Of a stretch of DNA of 64,000 nt, positions 19,651 to 30,426 are shown in pieces. Made by a program: the position numbers and the translations under genes. Location of the stretch: NCBI GenBank assembly GCA_020002185.1, contig CM034534.1, positions 37,349,555 to 37,413,554 of the forward strand, given 5' to 3'. The notes beneath the pieces are model-generated. The model saw nothing but the letters and a program-made list of their open reading frames with translations, searched no databases and was not told the DNA's origin. How positions within the stretch are numbered: the first letter of the stretch is position 1; every line of letters starts with the position of its first letter. The stretch comes from Paraescarpia echinospica (lineage: Eukaryota > Annelida > Polychaeta > Sabellida > Siboglinidae).

Positions 19651-20509
19651 ATGTCGTAGTAAACACTTTTACATCATGTTCACTTTATGTCGAAAGATAC
19701 TGTTCATACAACATATAAATATCTTATCTTACAATTTGTATGTTGCTATGACGGAATATATAATGCGCTATGTTATAAATGCACACGGAAAGGAAAATTT
19801 TAACGGTATCATCACGAATGTTGAACTTACTGTTACAATAATGTATATATTACGTCTGCACTTGCACTAAATAACGTAATGGTGTCATTATTTAAAACAC
19901 TCAGACCAATTATAGATTACATGAAGAGTACATCACTGGATGTCGTAGTAACCACAGTGGATGTCGTAGTAAACACATGGTATACCATCATCAAAAAACT
20001 AGTTCTTCACAATAGGGTTAGTTGTACAGCTCGGCTATTAGTATTTTGTCAATATTTTTCACTATCCTTTTTGATTGTCCAACGTCATAAGTTTGGATAT
20101 TCGATTGTAAATAGATAAAATTGACAACTGGACAAAGTGAATTACAACGTTTTATTACAGGCGAATGTCGTAGTAAACACATTATACCTCTCCTGGACGT
20201 TGTGGCCAGAATTACAATAATGACGTAGATGTAACGGCATTTTGTGACATCATTGTGATGTTCTATCTGCGTCATGTTTTCTATAAGGTCTGGAACCAAC
20301 AGTTTTTGAGAAAATGGATGTCGTAGTAAACATCTCTTAAACATGATGCAACATTTGTTGACATTGGACATACATTCTTCTGCAATTTACGCCTCAACCT
20401 AACCAATGGATCTACGTTTATTGATAGACACATTAAGTACTTTAATACTTGTATTACCATATTCCTTCTTTTTAGCTAACTACTGCAAAGTTGGATGTCG
20501 TAGTAAACA
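19651..20509 (+). repeat. Six irregularly spaced copies of the 15-mer ATGTCGTAGTAAACA
   Basis: Copies occur on the + strand at 19651-19665, 19940-19954 (ending ACCA), 19961-19975, 20165-20179, 20318-20332 and 20495-20509. Five are exact, and most are preceded by G or GG. Spacings are 289, 21, 204, 153 and 177 bases, so this is not a simple tandem array. The sequence between copies shows no obvious similarity. No gene in the interval explains them. Confidence 0.8.
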
Positions 20510-20924
20510 GCGTTTTCGAGACATTCTATAAGCATGCACTTCATAAAGAATATTGCCAGTAATACCATGATTAGGTCTGACATTATTGTCAACTGTGGAT
20601 ACGAACAGCTGAAGCTAACATTTTGGTCACGGGTATATTTTTAAACTTCACTGCCACTTTGAAAATAGTGTTGTGGACATTAGTTTTTGGCTAGTTGGTT
20701 GTGATGTAGGGTCTATAAATATTAAATCATAGCCCAAATACGTAGAGAAGCACGTATATCCAAATTCTAAATATATATATATATATATTCATAGAACAAT
20801 TAATTCTGAAAACAAATGTGATGGTATGCGTTTAAGAGCGTTTCAAAGTGCGAAGCCACCCAATTTTTGCACTGGTACATCTGTTAAAATTCCAGCTCCC
20901 TAAGCCTAAGGCCTAACTTGAATA
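20510..20924. other. AT-rich spacer with an (AT)n run
   Basis: An (AT)n run lies near 20770-20790. Nothing else is recognisable. Confidence 0.3.
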
Positions 20925-21379
20925 CAACAGTCCCCCTCTTATAGGGTCCCCCTCGCCGGTGGGCACCCGGATTACGCGGCCATATATTCATTGGATTAGC
21001 GTTGTCTAATATAAACCACCCCTCACTAGCGGCCACCCGGCTAACGCGGCCAACGGCCGGAGTTACAGGACGAGTCTACCCCTCAGCAGCGGCTAATAGA
21101 CAGTCGAAACTGCTAGTTTTAATCACAAGACGATGTTGATATTTATAACAAGTTAAGTAGGCCTACCATACACACTCGTCGTGCCGAGTTGACATTCGTA
21201 CAAATTGCATTATCTATGACAAATCAACTGTTATTTTTTATATAAATGATGTTCACTGTCCATGTGGTTTTCTTTTCACATGCTACATTCATCGATGGTT
21301 CCCTTCACCAGAGGCCATCCGCCTTGCAAGGCCACTTTAGATTTGCTCAAGGGTTGGCCTTATACGAGGGGGACTACTG
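20925..21379. mobile_element. Pogo/Tigger-like MITE, 455 bp
   Basis: The left end CAACAGTCCCCCTCTTATA and the reverse of the right end CAGTAGTCCCCCTCGTATA form terminal inverted repeats with few mismatches. The element is flanked by TA on both sides (20923-20924 and 21380-21381), the target duplication of Tc1/mariner and pogo elements. The interior holds repeats of the type GGCCACCCGGCTAACGCGGCC at about 20945-21070 and 21305-21345, a pattern seen in pogo-type ends. No transposase remains. Ends starting CAGT favour pogo/Tigger over Tc1, and this is inference. Confidence 0.65.
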
Positions 21380-21479
21380 TACATCGTAAGACACGGTGTG
21401 TTAACAAATATAACGAACTATAACGTAAACAATCTGGTGTAAAGTGTACACAGAAAAAAGTATTTTTAAAGAATGTATA

Positions 21480-21583
21480 AAAACTATTTTGAGTATAAAT
21501 AAATTGAATATAAAGAATAATATAGGTCCCAACACCGACCCCTGTGGCATTCCACTCAAAACTGGTTTAGTTTGAGCTAACAA
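21480..21583 (-). mobile_element. LINE reverse-transcriptase fragment
   Basis: The minus strand encodes [20 protein letters not shown], the conserved PQGS block of non-LTR reverse transcriptases. The similarity ends soon after. It is a short, dead fragment of CR1/Jockey type. Confidence 0.7.
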
Positions 21584-21677
21584 ACAACAAATGTTGCATG
21601 CTACTGAGTTATTTAACTCTATGATCTCAGTGAAACTTCATCCGATCACCAACCTCGTATGTTGAGTCCACAAGCTG

Positions 21678-21916
21678 GCTGTCTGTATGTCTGTCTGTCT
21701 GTCTGTCTGTATGTCTGTCTGTCTGTCTGTCTGTCAATCTGTTTTCCTGTGTCTCAAACTGTCCATTTGTACGTCTGTCCGCCTGTCCTTCTTTCAATAA
21801 ATCCGTCTGTCCACCCGTCTGGCCGTCTGACTGTCTGTGTGTTAGTCTATTTGTCTGCTAGTATTTGTGTCTCTGGGTCTCTTGTCTGTCTATATGTCTG
21901 TCTGTCTGTCTGTCTA

Positions 21917-22002
<86 letters not shown>
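21678..22002 (+). repeat. (CTGT)n and (CT)n microsatellites
   Basis: Two (CTGT)n tracts (21678-21735 and about 21886-21954) are separated by a diverged version (21736-21885). They pass into a pure (TC)n run up to 22002. Long Leu-Ser-Val-Cys reading frames across it are meaningless. Confidence 0.95.
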
Positions 22003-22004
<2 letters not shown>

Positions 22005-22468
22005 AAACACAAATATAGAATAAGTGAATGGTTGCCCATATCCTGGACACAATATTGCCCTCCTGGGTTTACATCATGTGTTCTACAGCTTCTGAAAACG
22101 TCGACGTTGTATCGTTTGGCGGTGTATCAGTAATAGATGTACAGTCATATGCAAACAGAGATTGCGAACGATATTTTATTTACCCAGACGGCAGTTCCAA
22201 CCAGCTATCGTTTTGACGCCATACTCGGTGGCATCTAATTAGACGTAGCGCAACGTCGAAGACGGTTGGAAGATTGCCAAGTAATGATAGACACAACAAA
22301 GAACGCGATGACGTTGTCAACCCACGTCTCTATCTGTTACGCCAAAAAGCACTGTTGAGCAGACTCGGCCAACAAACAACATTTGTTGCATGCTACTGAG
22401 TTACATAAATACGAGGCTCAATATGTACGCTAATACCCATTACATAAAGTACTGTTTCTTTTCTTTCT

Positions 22469-22472
<4 letters not shown>
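22003..22472. other. Intergenic DNA between microsatellites
   Basis: No gene is supported. CAACAAATGTTGCATGCTACTGAGTTA occurs at 21582-21610 and again in nearly the same form (AACATTTGTTGCATGCTACTG) at 22376-22400, a short direct duplication about 790 bases apart. Confidence 0.35.

Positions 22473-22564
<92 letters not shown>
22473..22564 (+). repeat. (TG)n microsatellite
   Basis: This is an uninterrupted run of about 46 TG dinucleotides. Confidence 0.98.
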
Positions 22565-22567
<3 letters not shown>

Positions 22568-22887
22568 ACTTGCGTTCAGACCGGCTTGTGTGCTTGCTTG
22601 TTACAACTAATCCGCTACGTCGATAGTGTTCATTACAGGCACATGTAATCATCTATTCTGCTGAGTGAATTGATGAAGCTGTGGATACACAAACGTGTGT
22701 CGGCTTACGTGGATCGCCGTAGTAGAGTGGCTGTTAGTGCATCACGATAAGTTGTGTCTACTGTTTTGTTCTCATCGATTTATTACAGACTTGTTCTTAA
22801 AGTGCCCGCCTGGTCATAAACTCAATGATTTCGGTGTACGTGCAAGCCATCACTAATGTCGTATCAACGTATCCGTCGTGTTGTAGT

Positions 22888-22976
22888 GATAGTTGTGTAA
22901 TATACAGTTGTGAAAGTGATACTTGTGTAATGCAGTTGTGAAAGTGATAGTTGTGTAACACAGTTGTAAAAAGATT
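22888..22976 (+). repeat. Short minisatellite, about 3 copies
   Basis: Units of about 28-32 bases built on AGTTGTGTAA..CAGTTGTGAAAGTGAT repeat three times. Confidence 0.7.
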
Positions 22977-23109
22977 CTGTTACAATGGCTGGGATGTGGC
23001 TCTATGGTCTGAGAAACGTATTCGCATATTCTATTCAATAGGTGCCAATTATGTTGTTTCCACAAGCTGGCTGGCAAAGACGACACGACTGTTGCCTGAA
23101 TGTTGTAGA

Positions 23110-23372
23110 GAGGTGTCATCTGGCGTGGTTGGTGGCGAAGACTGTCGTCTGGCATGGTGGTTGGTTGAGATGACAAGACTGTCCTATGGCATGGTGGTTG
23201 GTAGAGATGACAAGACTGTCGTCTGACTTGGTGGTTGGTAGAGGTGACAAGACTGTCCTATGGCATGGTGGTTGGTAGAGGAGGCAAAACCGTCCTATGG
23301 TATGGTGGTTGGTAGAGGTACCAAGACTGTCCTATGGCACGGTGGTTGTTAGAGGTGACACAACTGTGATGG
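23110..23372 (+). repeat. Minisatellite with a 37-bp unit, about 7 copies
   Basis: The unit GGCATGGTGGTTGGTAGAGA followed by TGACAAGACTGTCCTAT repeats head to tail. Variation is clustered at GTCCTAT/GTCGTCT and AGATGAC/AGGTGAC. The unit is GT-rich on the + strand and not a multiple of three. Confidence 0.85.
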
Positions 23373-23778
23373 GGTCAAGATAATAGTTGTTATTGATATT
23401 AGGAGTTCAATTATTACACAAAGGTTTAGTAATATTTTGCTGCCGGAACGTTTTTGTTGTTGTAGTATGTCTCTGTGAGAGCCGTGGCTAGCCTACAACA
23501 AGTGGGGGCAGTAAAGAAATTACAGTAAAGTATAGAAATTCATGCAGGGGTTCTCGTTCACAGGAAATGTTGAAGATGAAAATGTTGGTGCAATCTAGCG
23601 TATTTTCTGGAGAATTTAGCCCAAGGCTCAAGTAGTATGTCAGTGTCGGTCGCATGCTGCATGGGAATGAAAACAATACATGAAAAATATATTAATACCA
23701 AATAACAATGTACATTTATCAAAATCGACACCTATGCATTACATAAGGAATATCGGTCCAACAGTTACACCCCTCTGA

Positions 23779-23938
23779 AGAGGGCGTGGGATTCATAGAT
23801 TTATGGGGGTACTTTGTTGGGAGAGAAGATATGTACATGAGAGATGGCCTCCATCTAAGTGGAAAGCGGGCAGCAGTATTCTCTGAGAATCTGCTGAGAT
23901 CTGTTGACAGTGGGACAGGTTGCATCTATTTAAACTAA
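23779..23938 (+). pseudogene. LINE ORF1 C-terminal fragment (SGNH-hydrolase-like)
   Basis: This frame encodes EEGVGFIDLWGYFVGREDMY followed by MRDGLHLSGKRAAVFSENLL and stops at TAA 23936-23938. The D-x-L-H pattern (RDGLHLSG) matches the last catalytic block of SGNH/GDSL-type esterase domains found in ORF1 of some CR1 and Jockey-like LINEs. The upstream part is missing. ORF2 begins close to, or overlaps, its stop. Confidence 0.65.
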
Positions 23939-26817
23939 ATTCGCAGGGGGGACTCGCAGAGAAGCCTGAAACTGGAGGCATAGATAAAGACAGCACAAAT
24001 AATTCAGCAAAGAACAGTCTGGAAAACATTTCTGAAGCTGGATATAAATGTGTTTGTTTAAATGCAAGGAGTATAGTAAACAAAAGAAATGAACTAAACA
24101 TTATGGTCGAAGATATTGACCCTCACATAATAGGTATAACCGAATCATGGGCAACCACCGATGTATCAGATGCCGAATTGGGACTGACAGGATATGTAAT
24201 GTTTAGGAAAGATAGAATAGGAAGAAGGGGAGGTGGAGTTATTTTATATATTAAAGAATCTATCCAGGCTTATGAAATAAAATTAGACAGAGAAGCAGAT
24301 TGCGAAGAAGCTGTTTGGTGTAACATAGTTACAGGAAAGTCAACGTTAACGGTTGGATTAGTTTATCGAAGTCCAAACATAAGCATAGAAGAGAATGAAA
24401 AAATACAAAACGCTATAAGGGAAGTGAGCAAACGGGACTGTGTTATTATGGGGGATTTCAACCATGGGCATATAAAATGGAAATCTCTACAGAGTATGGG
24501 TAGTGAGGACCACAAGTTTTTAGTTTTAGTACAAGATAGTTTCCTTTCTCAACATGTGCTAGAACCAACCAGGGGAGAGAATGTGTTAGACATAGTTTGT
24601 CCTCACAGAATGAATTAGTTGACAATGTTATGGTATGTGAGCCACTGGGGAATAGTGATCACAACCAGATACATTTTACCATCAAAGTAAAATCAGAAAG
24701 GAATAGTAAAAAGCAGTACAGGAGAAATTTCCACAAAGGAAAATATAACGACATAAGGAAATATTTAGCAAAGATAGACTGGAATAACACACTGAAGAAT
24801 AAGACAGCAACAGAATGCTGGAATATCTTAAAGAGTGAAATTGAATGCATCATCGTCAAATTTGTTCCCTTAAAAAAACACGGGAAACGGTCCAAAAAGA
24901 AACACTTATTGAAAGAAGCCATTATAAAAATTAAGTATAAACAAATGATGTGGAAGTCATATAGACGTACTGGAAATGACGAAGACTACAACATTTATAA
25001 AGAAGCACTAAACCAAGCTACAGCTGAAATTAGAAATTCAAAGAGAAGCTATGAACATAAATTAGCTTGTAATATAAAACATGACAGCAAGAGTTTTTAT
25101 GCATATGTTCGAAGCAAACAGAAAGTTCAGGATAAGGTCGGTCCTCTAGAAGATAGTGCTGGAAATGTAATATCAGAAGGATTCTTAATGGCAGAAGACC
25201 TGAATGAGTATTTTAGTTCAGTGTTTACCAGAGAAGACACTTGTTCACTGCCAGTACCAGAGGCTAAGTTCAAGGGGGCAGAATCAGACTATTTAAGACA
25301 GTTAATTGTAACCCCAGAAATGGTAGCTAAGAAAATCAGGGCTATGAAGGATAATAAATCACCTGGAGTGGATGGTATTCCACCCAAACTACTATTGGAA
25401 ATTGTAGAACAAATTAGCATAAAGCTTGCAACAGTTTTCAACTTGTCATTAGAAGAGGGAGTGGTTCCTTTAGAATGGAAAGAAGCAAACATTATACCGT
25501 TATTCAAAAAAGGTTCGAGAAACAAGTCAAATAATTATAGACCAGTTAGTTTAACATCGGTGATTTGTAAATTATTGGAAATACTAATTAAAGATCACAT
25601 GGTGGATTTTCTTGTGAAACATAACTAGATAAACCCATCTCAACATGGGTTTCTAAAAGCGAGGTCATGCTTAACAAATATGTTATGTTTTTTGGAAGAT
25701 ATCACTAAGTGGGTAGATGATGGATCACCAGTAGATATCATCTACTTAGATTTTCAAAAAGCTTTCGACAAAGTGCCACATCAGAGATTACTGCTTAAAC
25801 TAAAGGCCCATGGCATAGGAAATGGTATAATTAACTGGATAGAAAAATGGCTGATTGACAGAAGACAAGCGGGTAGTTGTTGATGGGGAGGCTTCAAACT
25901 GGAAATCAGTTTTGAGTGGGGTTCCACAGGGATCAGTACTGGGACCTATATTATTCTTAATATATATAAACGATTTGGACGATGATATAGCTAGCAAGGT
26001 GTTGAAATTTGCAGATGATACAAAAGTGTTTAGAAGGATTAAAAGTGATGGAGATAGACAGCATTTACAAGATGATCTTGACAGGTTGATCAAATGGTCT
26101 GAAAAGTGGCAAATGTTGTTCAATTTTGGGAAATGTAAATGTCTTCACACAGGACATGGGAACGAATATGTAGAATATACAATGGGGGGAACTGTACTAA
26201 ATACTACTGTAAAAGAAAAAGACTTAGGGCTGACAATTAGTGCTGACATGAAGGTTTCATAGCAGTGTGGAATTGCAGCTTCAAAAGGAAATCAAATCCT
26301 TGAATTGATTAGGCGAAATATAGCATATAAAGAAAAAGAACTAATAATACCGCTGTACAAAACAATAGTTAGGCCTCATTTAGAATATTGTATACAAGCG
26401 TGGAGGCCATACCGCAAGAAGGACATATATATGCTAGAAAGAGTACAGAGGAGAGCGACTAAAATGATACAAAAACTGAGGGATCTTAGTTATGAAAAAC
26501 GCCTAAAAGAATGTGGTTTAACAACACTAGAGACCAGGAGATTGAGAGGAGATCAGATAGAAGTGTTTAAAATATTGAATGGTTATGAAAATATTGATAG
26601 AAATATGTTTTTTTCAGTTAAGAAAGATAGAAAGACTAGAGGACATGAAGTTACATTAGTAAAGGAACAGTGTAGATTAGACGTAAGAAAGTTTTAATTT
26701 TCACAAAGGACTGTGAATGTATGGAACAGATTATCTGATGATTGTGCGGGTGCTAGTAGTGTGAATATGTTTAAAAATAAAATCGACACATACCTCAGAA
26801 GGGCTGGATATATGTAG
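23920..26817 (+). pseudogene. LINE ORF2: endonuclease and reverse transcriptase, broken
   Basis: The endonuclease carries CLNARSIVNKRNEL, IIGITESW, GLVYRSPN, IMGDFNH and, after a frameshift near 24600, NSDHNQI. The reverse transcriptase carries [69 protein letters not shown] and the catalytic KFADDTKVF. The thumb and C-terminal parts follow (VRPHLEYCIQAWRPY and RTVNVWNRLSDD). Lesions are frameshifts near 24600 and 25870, and in-frame stops at 25626-25628, 26260-26262 and 26695-26697. All key catalytic motifs are still readable, so decay is moderate. Confidence 0.9.
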
Positions 26818-26930
26818 ATAAAAGGATTGGACTCTCGATAAGCCAAAGGGCTTCCTTGTCCACCTGCCATCTAGAGTTAATTCTCTGGATGGCAATCTTG
26901 TTAAATATTGTTAAATCTTGTTAAATTGTT

Positions 26931-28164
26931 TTACACGATCATTTCCTCTCGCCGTCGCGTCCAGTGATTCGCTAGTTGGCTTTACAAATAAACCTATTCG
27001 GGGTGGGAAGTTTGATTTTTTATGGATATATAACATTCCGAGCCTATTCTGTCATTGTTGACCGACTCCACCACTTAAGGCGTCGCAGAGCAGAAAAGGA
27101 CGTGGTGGTCACTCGAAAATCGTTCAGCCAACTCGCCAATGACGTGATCGATAAATGGGTAAAATGCGACATTAGTTAGCTGTTGATTGATCCGTGTCTC
27201 CAGCACTGGCTCGATGGCGCTGACGTTGTGCCGCTCTGAATAAAGAAATATGGCTTTCTTTTTCGCGCTACCTCCTAGAAACCACGTAGGTTGATGACAA
27301 TAAGGCACTTTGACCAATAAGTGGGCGTGGAATCACAACAACAGCCATGATATCAGCAACATAGGCTAGGCAAAATGTTTATTTTTAAACTAAAAGGGCA
27401 CTTTTTGTATTTTTCCCAGCCCCCGCTAGCTACGGCATGTTTGTTATTATACCGGCTCATCGTCAACAATCTGTCCTACCTAAACCTACTCGCCAATGCA
27501 AATGTCTCACCTTTCACCTACCGCTTGTCGACATCGTCAAGTGTTAATTTCCAATGTTTAGCGTCTTAGTCGGAACATCATTGGCTGTAGTTATATAAAA
27601 AGGTTTAATACAATGTTAACTCTAAAAATAAACTGAAGACGATGGAATCGACTTGGACACGAGAACTATTGGATTATGGAGAGTAAAAATTATATCATTT
27701 GTGCACGACCTTCTCCCTTGGCAGGTGACGGATAATTAGTTCCAATCGTTAGTCGCACTGTGGGGGAAGCAAGGCGTAAACGTCAATAAGTCGCTATATC
27801 GATACAGAGCACGATATAATTATGCAGAAGGGAGTGCATACGCTACTGTTAAATCAGCTGGCTAAGTTAATCTAAACGCGTCATCGACAGTTTGAGAACG
27901 TGTCAGTCCTAGACTGCAGCAAGCAGGAATTTTATATTGCACTGAATTTGGGGCAATCTCTCCTGAAACGTTATCATTTAATGGACGAATGTGTCTGGAC
28001 AAGAGCAGCAGCCAGCTACACCACTCGTTCATTTGCTCGCTTCACTACATATAATGGGATAGCTTGTACCGTCAACATTCTTTACACGTTCGCTGAGACG
28101 GCGGAGTGCCCTTCAGTGTTAGCAATTATATATTAATGTGCAAATCTTCATCTCTATCTATCTT

Positions 28165-28165
<1 letters not shown>
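26931..28165. other. Intergenic DNA, no gene recognised
   Basis: I see short frames only (such as 27900-28136) with no match I can name. CA/TG elements and AATAAA-like hexamers occur but form no gene structure. Confidence 0.35.

Positions 28166-28253
<88 letters not shown>
28166..28253 (+). repeat. (CT)n microsatellite followed by (CA)n
   Basis: This is a (CT)n run with one CCC interruption, then a short (AC)n. Confidence 0.97.
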
Positions 28254-29139
28254 AAACACACACACACTCTCTGATCTACTAACATAACTATTAGCAATTA
28301 TTTTAGCACACTATGTATTTGACTCTAACTGAGAAGTAATTCTTGTCATAGAAGTAAACTATGTCATAGTCCAGGACGTTTATGGGTTTAGTTGGAACAA
28401 ATTGTAACATAAGCGTTTTGATTACATTGAATGTACCTATAAAACATATCAAACGTATACAGCAAAGAAATTAAAGGGAAGGGAAGTGACTCAAAACAAG
28501 GAATCAATAATTTCCCATTTGCCCCAAGTTAAATACCATTGATACCTATAACCGTGGCATTTATGCAGACAGCTCACGACCCTACGATAAATATAGACAT
28601 GCTGTGGCAAGCGCCGTTCAATTTCGGATCATCAAGACACTCGTGGTCTGGAATGAAGCAGTTTGTTTTTAGAAAATCTGATATTTTCGAAGTGGCATAG
28701 ATCTATTCAGTTTCAGGAAGATTTAAAGGAGGTATTCATAATAATCTTAAAAACTTTTTTTTAATGTGAAAATATTTAAACATACGACAACTGCTGGCAA
28801 ACTGTGGGATGCTAATCATTAAAAAATATGAATATATATTATATATATACAGAGACTGACATCTGAAAGGCAAACACAGAGCATGCAAGCGGAGACGGTC
28901 TGTGTTATGCAATGTTCACATTGTCAACAGGCGCCTACACTTCAGTTTAACAACGTTAGTTCAGTTAAATCGATTTTAACTCTTTCCCTCACGATATTGC
29001 ACTAACAAAAACAACGATGTACGCGTATTTATACATAGCTGGGGAAACAAACTATGATAAAAATGTAAGCGATAATAAAGATCCGGTGCCATCCACATGG
29101 AAATGAGTTCACTACGAGCATATGATTTACTGTAAAGAT
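28254..29139. other. AT-rich intergenic DNA
   Basis: No gene or repeat was recognised. Confidence 0.35.
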
Positions 29140-30250
29140 TGGGAACTGCTTTTCAGCTGCACAGCCGGCTTTATTTGGTGTTCCCCAGGGTTCTGTTCTT
29201 GGGCCTTTGCTTTTTACTCTTTGCACCACGCCACTAAGCTCTGTTATACAAAGACATAACTTGGATCATCATCGTTATGCTGATGATACTCAGATCTACA
29301 TTTCGTTGGCTACCCCGGATACAAATCGCTCCCTTAACCAAATTAGTGATTGCCTTCAAGACATATGGATGACTGACAGCAAGTTGAAATTAAATGCAAA
29401 TAAAATTGAATTGATTATTATTGGTACTCCAATGCTGCGTAGTAAACTGGATGGTTTTTTCCCTACGCGTATTTTGAATCAGTATATCACGCCAGCAACC
29501 TCGGTGCGGAATTTAGGAGTGATTTTTGATAGTAACTTAAATTTCCGAGAACACATATCTCAAACATGTCGCTGCTGTTTTTATCATATTCGTGATCTTC
29601 GCCGTATTCGCCGGTATATGTCATTTTCTGTTGCTAAAACTATTGCAACAGCGCTTGTTAGCAGCAGACTTGACTATTGCAATTCCTTCCTTTGTAATAT
29701 CGCTAGCAAGGATATCACAAAACTTCAGCGTGTCCAAAATTGTCTAGCAAGAGTAGTTACAAGATCTCCTCGTTTCTCTCGCTCTGTGCCACTTTTGAAG
29801 TATTTGCATTGGCTTCCTGTACGATATCGTATAATATTTAAGATCTGTACCATTACATACCAGGCACTGTCCAGTAAGCAACCATCTTATTTGCATTCAT
29901 TGCTAACTCCTGTAAGAAAACCTATCCAGCTTCGATCATCTAGTTCTTGCCTACGTTTTGTTCCAAGAGTCAACACTAATATTGGAACTAGGGCTTTTTC
30001 TGTTGCTGCAACAACTCTATGTTCCCTCTTAGTGTTAGATCAGTTGAACATATTTAAAAATTCCGTCATCATTTAAAAACGTATCTTTACAACCTTGCTT
30101 ATCCACCGTAGCTCCTTAGCGCCTTGACCCATCTGTTGACAACTGGAATACTGCTTATGGATTTTGAGATTGATAAATCCTTATGTTTTGATGCGCCTCT
30201 GAGCTTGGTTTCCAAGGATTTAGGTGCAATAGAAATTACTTAATTTTTGT
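29140..30250 (+). mobile_element. L2/CR1-like LINE, 5'-truncated copy (reverse transcriptase 3' half)
   Basis: The copy begins inside the reverse transcriptase at [15 protein letters not shown] (about 29177-29221). It then has an open frame to 30076 with [20 protein letters not shown] (catalytic YADD), [53 protein letters not shown] and [20 protein letters not shown]. The frame from GVPQGS to the end is almost intact: only the last block, after TTLCSLL, is shifted. The 3' UTR runs to about 30250. It shares most of its length with the 56252-57270 part of another copy. Confidence 0.88.
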
Positions 30251-30426
30251 TATTATATGCATCAGAAGCACTGGAGCACACCATGAGAAGTAAATCCATT
30301 TCTAGAGCGGTGCGTGCACACCTCTTATTATATATAGTTGTGAATGGGCTCCTACTCCTACTCATACACTCCAGATGCCCCCATCCTAATACACATGATT
30401 AACTACAACTGCGACGTGTTACTACA

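Larger units (their letters stand above)
23740..26930 (+). mobile_element. CR1/Jockey-like LINE, 5'-truncated
   Basis: The order is an ORF1 C-terminal piece, an ORF2 with endonuclease and reverse transcriptase, a short 3' UTR, then a 3' tail of TTGTTAAAT-type repeats (26899-26929). Such short tandem tails are typical of CR1/L2/Jockey-type LINEs, which start reverse transcription on repeats. Upstream of about 23740 no ORF1 similarity is found, so the copy is 5'-truncated. Confidence 0.85.

Noticed and set aside
19651..20509. CRISPR-like array of the 15-mer
   Set aside because: Spacing is irregular (21 to 289 bases), the repeat is too short and the host is eukaryotic.
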